Source: Actinomycetes bacterium (GTDB taxonomy: Bacteria > Actinomycetota > Actinomycetes > Propionibacteriales > Propionibacteriaceae). Taken from it: a stretch of 6,720 nucleotides of DNA. The position numbers and the translations under genes are program-made. Position 1 is the stretch's first letter; the number at the start of each line of letters is the position of its first letter. Location: contig JAJYQH010000012.1 in assembly GCA_021794705.1 (NCBI GenBank), positions 1-6,720 of the forward strand. The letters are read 5' to 3'. Shown piece after piece: positions 1 to 4,837 of the stretch. Below the pieces are notes generated by a model. That model was not told where the DNA came from. It searched no databases and worked only from the letters and a program-made list of their open reading frames with translations.

Positions 1-345
1 CACCACTGAAAATTCGACGTCGACGTGAACGGCACCCGACCCCGATTCTCATTCGACAGTGCAGCGTTCGCTAGAACGCAGGCCGGTACACCTGGTGCAC
101 TGCCGCCCGCGGATATCGTTGCCACGATGGCGTTGGTCGTCATCCCGGGCGAGGCGGCGCTGAGCGACGCTGGTCCCAGCGGAGGAGGGAGCCGGGTGGC
201 CGCCAGGAGGGGCGCACTACTGCTCACCATGTCGGCAGATCGTGCTCGGTCTCGTCGTGCTTCTCGACCCGGTCTACCCCGTGGGCCACTCGCGAATCGT
301 CAGCGGTAGCTGGGTCGCCGCGGGACTCACCAGGAGGCCATAAGG
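1..345. other. Left-end region with no confident gene
   Basis: I see no gene here that I can support. Short open frames exist but none has a ribosome binding site, a recognisable motif or a plausible composition. One plus-strand frame ending at TAA 341-343 encodes a hydrophobic stretch (about 239-280, LGLVVLL followed by DPVYPVGH) and then a short polar tail. It opens after a stop at 161-163 and has no good start, so it may be the tail of a decayed small membrane protein. Another plus-strand frame enters from the left edge and stops at TAG 72-74, with an Arg-rich tail; it could be the end of an off-window gene. A 6-bp hairpin (GCGTTC, loop GCTA, GAACGC) lies at 64-79. By eye the stretch is less GC-rich than the rest of the window, which fits accessory or decayed DNA. 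Confidence 0.4.
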
Positions 346-417
346 GTGAGCTTGGTGGGCCGCTTCGGACACGACGGGAACTTGTCTCGAAAGTGGAACA
401 GACCTCATGCACCATGA
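346..417 (+). CDS. Possible 23-residue small ORF with perfect Shine-Dalgarno
   Basis: A GTG at 346 opens a 23-codon frame ending in TGA 415-417. It begins MSLVGRFGHDG and has a basic second half. An exact AGGAGG lies at 332-337, leaving 8 nt to the GTG, which is the best ribosome binding site in the left part of the window. No family is recognised. The frame ends 37 nt before the start of the zinc-ribbon gene at 455, so it could be a small protein, a translated leader of that gene, or the surviving 5' end of a decayed gene. Evidence for translation is only the binding site; the coding content of 23 codons is too short to judge. Confidence 0.3.
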   Translation: MSLVGRFGHDGNLSRKWNRPHAP

Positions 418-440
418 GAGTGGCAATATCGTTGGCACGA

Positions 441-448
441 AGAAGGAG
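441..448 (+). promoter_or_regulatory. Ribosome binding site fixing the start at 455
   Basis: AGAAGGAG at 441-448 lies 6 nt upstream of ATG 455. This favours ATG 455 over the in-frame ATG at 407, which has no purine-rich site upstream. Confidence 0.6.
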
Positions 449-454
449 CACCCC

Positions 455-868
455 ATGGCGGGGAAGGATGCCGCGGAGGAGGGCACCGAGGGCCGGCAGC
501 GCCGTCGGCCAGGCCAAACCGTCGAGTGTGGCTGGTGCGGACGTCCAGTCAATGTCCCGCCCCGCGGCCGTGTCCCATCCTGGTGCTCATCCGCCTGTCG
601 CCATCGGGCGTGGGAGGCGCGACGGGCCAATCGGGAGCAGGCCCACGACATCAAGGTCGTCACCCGAACCATCGAGGTGGAGAAGCCGATCGTCCGCACT
701 GTCGAGGTTCCAGTTCCCCTTGAACCGCGAACCGCGGAGGACTGGGCCAAGATGCTCGAACTGTTCGCCGTCCGTCTCGCGCAGGGACGCATCTACCGCC
801 GAGACCTACCGAGCCTGGAGCCAGCCGTTCTGCACCTGGCGAAAGTCTGGGCTCGAATCGTCCGCTGA
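455..868 (+). CDS. Small zinc-ribbon-like protein, function unknown
   Basis: This gene encodes a 137-residue protein of unknown function. An Arg-rich N-terminus is followed by a four-cysteine motif: C25-x2-C28, then fifteen residues, then C44-x3-C48. The second half (SWCSSACRHRAWEARR) matches the CSxxCRxRAxR pattern of small actinobacterial zinc-ribbon proteins, which are often found in plasmids and integrated elements. A two-fold repeated linker follows (RTIEVEKP about 71-78, RTVEVPVP about 81-88). The C-terminal 50 residues are predicted helical. The start at ATG 455 is preferred because of AAGGAG 6 nt upstream; an in-frame ATG at 407 would add 16 residues. Zinc and nucleic-acid binding are inferred from the motif only. 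The gene stands alone, convergent with tRNA-His. It may belong to a mobile-element remnant next to that tRNA, but no integrase is visible. Confidence 0.75.
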   Translation: MAGKDAAEEGTEGRQRRRPGQTVECGWCGRPVNVPPRGRVPSWCSSACRHRAWEARRANREQAHDIKVVTRTIEVEKPIVRTVEVPVPLEPRTAEDWAKMLELFAVRLAQGRIYRRDLPSLEPAVLHLAKVWARIVR

Positions 869-904
869 GCGCACCTTGGGGACGGCTGCGCTCCTCTCCC
901 GCCG

Positions 905-978
905 GTGTGACCGGGTCCCGAGCCAGGCTCGGAGCCCCACGACGCGGGACATGGTCACGGGGGCGTCTTGTTGACGCC
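905..978. terminator. Two GC-rich hairpins downstream of the zinc-ribbon gene
   Basis: The first hairpin (913-937) has a perfect 6-bp stem CCGAGC with loop CAG. After a C/A mismatch it is extended by four outer pairs (GGGT with GCCC, one of them G-U). A 6-bp inverted repeat, GTGACC 907-912 with GGTCAC 953-958, flanks it. The second hairpin (962-978) is a perfect 6-bp stem, GGCGTC with GACGCC, around the loop TTGTT. They start 45 nt after the stop at 868 and are the likeliest transcript end for that gene. Neither is followed by a U tract, which is common for actinobacterial terminators but makes the call uncertain. Confidence 0.4.
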
Positions 979-1003
979 AGCGCCGCCCACGAGCGGAAAG
1001 CAC

Positions 1004-1046
1004 TAGGCCCGCGCAACCCTCCTGCTAGGAGCGTTACACGGGCCTA
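1004..1046. terminator. 43-nt imperfect palindrome, possible bidirectional terminator
   Basis: TAGGCCCG (1004-1011) pairs perfectly with CGGGCCTA (1039-1046). Inside it, CTCCT (1019-1023) pairs with AGGAG (1027-1031) around the loop GCT, and AAC/GTT plus a G-C pair join the two. That gives about 17 pairs with three mismatches. It lies between the plus-strand zinc-ribbon gene and the minus-strand tRNA-His, 48 nt beyond the 3' end of the tRNA, where a bidirectional terminator would be expected. There is no clear U tract on either strand. It could also be a protein-binding palindrome. Confidence 0.45.
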
Positions 1047-1093
1047 TGTTGTGCATATGTTGCGCGAAACCAGGAAACTGGCCTCTCACTAGG

Positions 1094-1167
1094 GGTGAGT
1101 AACGGGATTCGAACCCGCGACATCCTGGACCACAACCAGGTGCTCTACCGACTGAGCTATACCCACC
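1094..1167 (-). tRNA. tRNA-His (anticodon GUG)
   Basis: The minus strand folds into a complete cloverleaf. The acceptor stem is GTGGGTA with TACTCAC (one G-U pair). The D arm is GCTC/GAGC and the anticodon stem CCTGG/CCAGG with loop TTGTGGT, placing the anticodon GTG at 1131-1133. The T arm is GCGGG, TTCGAAT, CCCGT. The base at 1167 supplies the extra G at position -1, which faces C73 (1094); this is the identity element of histidine tRNAs and confirms the call. CCA is not encoded (CCT follows). The gene lies 64 nt downstream of the orn stop on the same strand. Confidence 0.97.
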
Positions 1168-1195
1168 ATGCGGCCGCTCGCGCGACAGCGTGACA

Positions 1196-1224
1196 AGAGT
1201 AGCGGAACGCGCAGACGGGAGGAA
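1196..1224 (-). promoter_or_regulatory. Possible promoter of tRNA-His
   Basis: Reading the minus strand, TACTCT (1201-1196) fits the actinobacterial -10 pattern TAnnnT. A weak -35-like TTCCTC (1224-1219) lies 17 bp upstream. Initiation would fall about 20 nt before the tRNA 5' end. The -35 match is poor, so the tRNA might instead be transcribed by read-through from orn. Confidence 0.35.
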
Positions 1225-1231
1225 ATCGACC

Positions 1232-1873
1232 TCAGGCGCCCGGGGCCTCGTCGAGGTCGAGCGGGACGGCCCCGGTCAGCGCCCCCTGGTGCCGGCGGGC
1301 GATCTCCCGGGCCTCGGCCGAGTTCGGCCCCGGGCGGGGGACGAAGACGGCCTCACGGTAGTAGCGCAGCTCCTCGATCGACTCCTGGATGTCGGCGAGC
1401 GCCCGGTGGTTGCCCGACTTCGCCGGGGACTGGTAGTAGGCGCGGGGGAACCAGCGGCGGGCCAGCTCCTTGATGCTCGACACGTCGACGTTGCGGTAGT
1501 GCACCCAGCCCTCGAGCTCGGGCATGTCGCGGGCGAGGAACATCCGGTCGGTGCCGATTGTGTTGCCCGCGAGCGGCGCCTTGCGCTCGGCGGGCACGTA
1601 CGTGCGGATGTAGTCGAGCGCGATCCGCTGGGCCTCCTCGAGCGTCAGCCCGTCGGCCAGTTCCTCGAGCAGTCCCGAGTTGGTGTGCATCTCGCGGACG
1701 AAGTCGCCCATCTGCTCGAGCGCCTCGGCAGGGGGCTTGATGATGACGTCGACACCCTCGCCCTGCACGACGAGGTCACCGTCGGTGACCAGCACGGCGA
1801 CCTCGACGAGGGCATCGTGCTCCAGGTCGAGGCCGGTCATCTCGCAGTCGATCCACACCAGCATGTCGTTCAC
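1232..1873 (-). CDS. orn: Oligoribonuclease
   Basis: Orn is a cytoplasmic 3'-to-5' exonuclease of the DEDDh family. It degrades RNAs of about two to five nucleotides, and in other bacteria also pGpG from cyclic-di-GMP breakdown; it is often essential. The 213-residue protein carries all catalytic residues in the expected order: D9 and E11 in WIDCEMTGLD (Exo I), D109 after NTIGTDRMFL (Exo II), and H156 with D161 in NHRALADIQESI (Exo III). The length is slightly above the usual 180 or so because of a C-terminal tail rich in Ala and acidic residues. The chosen start is GTG 1873, which has AAGGTG 7 nt upstream; an ATG three codons later (1864) is the alternative. The gene begins 11 nt after the MFS transporter stop on the same strand, so the two are probably translated from one transcript. 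Confidence 0.97.
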   Translation of the reverse strand: MNDMLVWIDCEMTGLDLEHDALVEVAVLVTDGDLVVQGEGVDVIIKPPAEALEQMGDFVREMHTNSGLLEELADGLTLEEAQRIALDYIRTYVPAERKAPLAGNTIGTDRMFLARDMPELEGWVHYRNVDVSSIKELARRWFPRAYYQSPAKSGNHRALADIQESIEELRYYREAVFVPRPGPNSAEAREIARRHQGALTGAVPLDLDEAPGA

Positions 1874-1880
1874 AGAGGTT

Positions 1881-1887
1881 CACCTTA
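1881..1887 (-). promoter_or_regulatory. orn ribosome binding site overlapping the MFS stop codon
   Basis: On the minus strand TAAGGTG reads from 1887 to 1881. The TAA is the stop of the upstream transporter gene and AAGGTG is the binding site of orn, 7 nt before GTG 1873. Termination and re-initiation would therefore occur at the same place, which suggests translational coupling. Confidence 0.65.
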
Positions 1888-3126
1888 CGTCGTGGAGGTG
1901 CGGCGCCCGGGACCGCCGGGGACCCAGCGTCCGAGCCAGGCCGCCCCGGCCCAGGAGATCGCCGCGAGTGCGACGGACGCCGCCGCGAGCGGTGCTGCGA
2001 CGGTCACCAGCGTGATGACGAGGGGACCACTGGAATTGCCGGTGTCCCCGAACAGTCGCCACACGGAGAGGAACTGTGGTCGTCCCACCGCCGGGGACGC
2101 GTCCGAGCCGAGCGTCATGACAATGCCCGACGACGTGCCGTTGCCGATCCCCAGCAGGGCGGCCACCGCGGCGATCGTCCATGCGGTGTGCGTGAGCGGC
2201 AGGAGCCCGAGCCCCAGCCCGAGGATGACCATGGCGGGCACCGTGACCCACCAGCGTCCGAACCGGTCCATGATCCAGCCGCCGGGGAAGAACAGCAGCA
2301 CGTCGAAGCCCATGCTCAGCGCGAAGATGAGGCTGGTGGACGCCGCGGAGAGCCCGTTGCTCTCGCACCAGAGCGGGATGATCGCCTGCCGGGCGCTCCG
2401 GACCGCCATGAGTACGAGGACGCCGACACCCTGCGTCGCGAAGACGACCTTGTGCTCGGAGACGACGCCCCGCAACGAGACCCGGTGGGGAACGATGTGC
2501 ACGTGGTCGGCCTGCTCGAGGTCGGGCAGCACCCAGGTGACCACGGCGGCCGTGAGGCTCATGCAGGCGGCGAACGCGAAGGCGGTGCGGAGGCTGGCGC
2601 CCGAGACGATGGCCGCGCCGATGAGCGGGCCGACGAAGAATCCGATGCGGAACACCCCGCCCAGCGAGGAGAGCGCGCGGGCCCGCAACCGCAGCGGGAT
2701 CACCTCGGTGAGGTACGTCTGGCGGGCCAGACCGAATACGGCGCCCGCCATCCCGTCGATGAACACGGCGACGCCCAGGGTGAGGAGGGATCCCGACAGG
2801 AACATGCCGGTGAGCGCCGCGGCGTCCAGCAGACAGGCCCCGATCATCGCCCGCCGGTCGCCGAGGCGGGCGGCGATCCAGCCGGCGGGGAGGTCGCCCA
2901 CCACCTGCCCGATGCCGAGCAGGGCGGTGACGAAGGCTGCGGTGCCGACGGAAGCGCCCTCGCGCAGGGCGATCACCGCGATGAGCGGAATGACCGCGCC
3001 GTAGCCGATCGACGAGAGCAGGGTGGGACCGTAGCCGGAGACGATGATCTGCCGCCACTGGGCACGGGTGGGCTCGTCGGGATGGGGCCCAGCGACCTGG
3101 GTGAGGGGCTGGTGGCTGGACGTGAT
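1885..3126 (-). CDS. Major facilitator superfamily (MFS) transporter, probable ATC start
   Basis: This is a polytopic membrane transporter, probably a drug or metabolite effluxer; the substrate cannot be read from the sequence. From the inferred start it is 413 residues, normal for a 12-helix MFS protein. Helix 1 spans about residues 29-54 (SGYGPTLLSSIGYGAVIPL). A motif A-like loop follows helix 2 (PAGWIAARLGDRRAM, about 81-95), and a second copy, GGWIMDRFGR, lies in the C-terminal half. A late segment, GIGNGTSSGIVMTLG, precedes helices 11 and 12. The first conventional in-frame start is GTG 2976, but it would remove 50 residues including helix 1. The reading frame stays open and protein-like back to ATC ACG TCC AGC at 3126, where ATG ACG would be expected, and GAGGA lies 3 nt upstream. 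I therefore annotate from 3126 with an unusual ATC start or a start-codon mutation. It ends 11 nt before orn and begins 28 nt after tRNA-Arg. Confidence 0.85.
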   Translation of the reverse strand: MTSSHQPLTQVAGPHPDEPTRAQWRQIIVSGYGPTLLSSIGYGAVIPLIAVIALREGASVGTAAFVTALLGIGQVVGDLPAGWIAARLGDRRAMIGACLLDAAALTGMFLSGSLLTLGVAVFIDGMAGAVFGLARQTYLTEVIPLRLRARALSSLGGVFRIGFFVGPLIGAAIVSGASLRTAFAFAACMSLTAAVVTWVLPDLEQADHVHIVPHRVSLRGVVSEHKVVFATQGVGVLVLMAVRSARQAIIPLWCESNGLSAASTSLIFALSMGFDVLLFFPGGWIMDRFGRWWVTVPAMVILGLGLGLLPLTHTAWTIAAVAALLGIGNGTSSGIVMTLGSDASPAVGRPQFLSVWRLFGDTGNSSGPLVITLVTVAAPLAAASVALAAISWAGAAWLGRWVPGGPGRRTSTT

Positions 3127-3154
3127 GGGTCCTCGGCAAGGTCGGGGATGGATG

Positions 3155-3227
3155 CGCCCCAGGCAGGACTCGAACCTGCGCGCGACAGATTAGAAGGCTG
3201 CTGCTCTATCCACTGAGCTACTGGGGC
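3155..3227 (-). tRNA. tRNA-Arg (anticodon UCU)
   Basis: The minus strand gives a 73-nt cloverleaf. The acceptor is GCCCCAG/CTGGGGC and the D arm GCTC/GAGC. The anticodon loop is CTTCTAA with TCT at 3192-3194. The T arm is GCAGG, TTCGAGT, CCTGC, and the discriminator is G73. CCA is not encoded. It reads AGA (and possibly AGG) codons, which are rare in so GC-rich a genome. The anticodon stem is imperfect: position 31 is C facing U39, and 27-43 is a G-U pair, leaving three Watson-Crick pairs. The MFS gene follows 28 nt downstream on the same strand. Confidence 0.93.
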
Positions 3228-3237
3228 TTGCCACGCC

Positions 3238-3267
3238 AGTGTAACCGGGGCGACGTTGACCGGTCAC
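3238..3267 (-). promoter_or_regulatory. Promoter of tRNA-Arg
   Basis: On the minus strand TACACT (3243-3238) matches TAnnnT. GTGACC (3267-3262), with the TGAC core of a -35 box, lies 18 bp upstream. Initiation would be a few bases before the tRNA 5' end at 3227. No promoter fits in the 28 nt between tRNA-Arg and the MFS gene, so this promoter probably also drives the transporter and orn. The -35 overlaps a 10-bp palindrome at 3257-3266. Confidence 0.55.
3257..3266. repeat. Perfect 10-bp palindrome TGACCGGTCA
   Basis: TGACC followed by its reverse complement GGTCA lies in the divergent region between tRNA-Arg and prsW, overlapping the -35 box proposed for tRNA-Arg. It could be an operator half-site pair, but one short palindrome in GC-rich DNA may be chance. 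Confidence 0.3.
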
Positions 3268-3320
3268 TCGGCCGATCCCGGGGTGGGACGCCGCCAGGCC
3301 GCAGGCCGTCCCGTGGCGGC

Positions 3321-3326
3321 TAGTCT
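3321..3326 (+). promoter_or_regulatory. -10 element for a leaderless prsW transcript
   Basis: TAGTCT matches TAnnnT and ends 7 nt before ATG 3334, the spacing expected when transcription begins at the start codon. There is no Shine-Dalgarno before this ATG. Together these suggest a leaderless mRNA, a common arrangement in actinobacteria. No good -35 is visible. Confidence 0.5.
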
Positions 3327-3333
3327 GGACGCC

Positions 3334-4749
3334 ATGTCGGTGCAGCTCATGACGGGTCCGGAGCCTCGGGTGGTTCCGGAGCGTCGTGCCCGGATCCTGT
3401 CGGGGCTACCGCGTCCGGTCGATCGGTCCCGCCCCTGGCTGCGGCGCACCGTCCGCAACCCGTGGGCGTGGCTCATCCTCGCGCTGGTGCTCACCTACCC
3501 GCTGGGGCTGTGGCAGATGTACACCCTCCAGCACCCCGATCAGCACATCCAGGGTCACGTCATCCCCGGACTCAACAACGACGCGCTCCGCGAGGCGACC
3601 GGCCTCGCCGCGCGCACGGCGATCGTCTGGACCCTGCTGTTCGTCTGGCTCGACCGGTTCCGCCGCCAGGCGTTCTGGATGTACCTCGTGGCCTGGGGCT
3701 GGGGAGCGTCCATCGCCACCCTGGGAGCCATGTACCTCAACTCCTGGTTGGGCGAGCTCATGATGGTGCGCGGGGCGGGCGACCCCGGCGCCGGGGCCCG
3801 GGCGGCGGTGTTCTCGGCGCCGTTCATCGAGGAGGCGTGCAAGGCGACGATCGTCTTCGCGCTCGCGGTGCTCGTGCGCCACCGGGTCGCGAGCATCCTG
3901 CAGAGCGTCACCCTCGCCGGGCTCAGCGCCACCGGCTTCGCCTTCACCGAGAACATCGTCTACTACGCCCGCGCCCGGGTCTACGCCTCGTACCAGCGCG
4001 GCGCCGGCGACGCGGACGCCGCCGTGGCCAGCCTGTTCCGCCTCCGCGGCATCTACACCTCGTTCGGGCACATGCTGTTCACGTCGATGACCGGCATCGG
4101 CATCGGCATCGCCGTGCGCACCCGCAGCAAGCTCGTCCGGGTGCTCGCTCCGCTCACGGGCTACGTCCTCGCGGCGACGCTGCACATGTCGTTCAACGGC
4201 ATCTCGAGCACCTCGGGGTCGACCTCCCAGCTCATGCCCTATTACTTCCTCGCCCTCGGGCTGGTGGCCGCGGTGGTCGCCTTCCTCGTCTTCCAGACCT
4301 ACCGCGAGTCGCGGCGGATCCGCCAGCGGCTCACCGACTTCGTCCGGATGGGCTGGCTCGACGAGCGCGATCCCACCGTCTACTCCAGTTGGTGGCGGCG
4401 CATCTGGATCCTCACCGTCGCCGCCCGCCGGGGCCGCGCCAGCTGGTCGGCGAGCCGTCGGTTCATGATCGCCATCACCGACCTCGCCTACACCCGGGAC
4501 GCCGTCGTGCGCGGCGTCGTCGACGCGGCCGGGGACACCTACGAGAGGGCGCTGCTGGTCGAGCTCCGGGGGCTGCGTCCGCTCGCCATCACCGAGAGCG
4601 CGGGGCTGCGGCTGGACATCCCGTGGGAGCGCGCCCGATTCTGGCAGCGCGGCCGCCGGGGCTGGCTGCCCCCGCAGTCGGGCGGCTGGGCGGCCCCGGT
4701 GCCGGTGCCAGTGCAGCAGTGGCCGGCGCCCCCACCGCAGCGCCGCTGA
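3334..4749 (+). CDS. PrsW-family intramembrane metalloprotease
   Basis: This is a membrane protease of the PrsW (CPBP-related) superfamily. In Bacillus subtilis PrsW cleaves the anti-sigma factor RsiW; here the substrate is unknown. The protein is 471 residues from ATG 3334. About eight hydrophobic segments lie between residues 44 and 322. The family motifs are present: E166-E167-x2-K170 (FIEEACK), FAFTEN with E206 and N207, H246 in the GHMLF segment, and H284-x3-N288 (LHMSFN). After the last helix comes a soluble tail of about 150 residues (325-471), basic and Trp-rich, ending in a Pro-rich run (APVPVPVQQWPAPPP). Bacillus PrsW is only about 220 residues, so the tail is an addition. The start at 3334 is chosen because of the adjacent -10 element; TTG 3256 is an alternative with little support. 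It is divergent from tRNA-Arg and 84 nt upstream of the GTPase gene. Confidence 0.9.
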   Translation: MSVQLMTGPEPRVVPERRARILSGLPRPVDRSRPWLRRTVRNPWAWLILALVLTYPLGLWQMYTLQHPDQHIQGHVIPGLNNDALREATGLAARTAIVWTLLFVWLDRFRRQAFWMYLVAWGWGASIATLGAMYLNSWLGELMMVRGAGDPGAGARAAVFSAPFIEEACKATIVFALAVLVRHRVASILQSVTLAGLSATGFAFTENIVYYARARVYASYQRGAGDADAAVASLFRLRGIYTSFGHMLFTSMTGIGIGIAVRTRSKLVRVLAPLTGYVLAATLHMSFNGISSTSGSTSQLMPYYFLALGLVAAVVAFLVFQTYRESRRIRQRLTDFVRMGWLDERDPTVYSSWWRRIWILTVAARRGRASWSASRRFMIAITDLAYTRDAVVRGVVDAAGDTYERALLVELRGLRPLAITESAGLRLDIPWERARFWQRGRRGWLPPQSGGWAAPVPVPVQQWPAPPPQRR

Positions 4750-4807
4750 CGGCGCCCGGACGGTGTTTCCCCGCGTCACGGCCCTCTGGCGTGCCACAGT
4801 GTGGGCC

Positions 4808-4837
4808 ATGGGCGGGCACGGCAGGACGGTCTCGTGA
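4808..4837 (+). CDS. Possible 9-residue upstream ORF overlapping the GTPase start
   Basis: ATG 4808 opens a nine-codon frame (MGGHGRTVS) whose TGA at 4835-4837 overlaps GTG 4834 in a GTGA junction. CACAGT, a near match to TAnnnT, ends at 4800, 7 nt before this ATG, so a leaderless start is imaginable. It may be chance. Confidence 0.2.
   Translation: MGGHGRTVS

Noticed and set aside
393..974. A 193-codon plus-strand frame overlapping the zinc-ribbon gene
   Set aside because: The competing frame has the cysteine motif and a ribosome binding site; this one is Arg/Ser-rich without either.
1094..1140. tRNA-His 3' end as an attachment site with a second copy to the left
   Set aside because: I looked for the tRNA 3' segment in 1-1093 and found no repeat, so integration is not shown within this window; a copy could lie further left.
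1190..3004. A 604-codon open frame on the plus strand across orn and the transporter
   Set aside because: It is antisense to two genes with clear family motifs. Its product is Arg/Ala/Pro-rich with no motif, as is usual for shadow frames in GC-rich DNA.
1880..3139. A 419-codon minus-strand frame starting at TTG 3139
   Set aside because: It is out of frame with the transporter, and its product is a low-complexity Arg/His/Pro sequence. It does not rescue the missing transporter start.
3256..3333. TTG 3256 as the prsW start
   Set aside because: The extra 26 residues are not membrane-like, no Shine-Dalgarno precedes the TTG, and a -10 element sits directly before ATG 3334.
4801..4833. GTG 4801 as the GTPase start
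   Set aside because: There is no binding site upstream of it, whereas GTG 4834 has AGGA at 7 nt.
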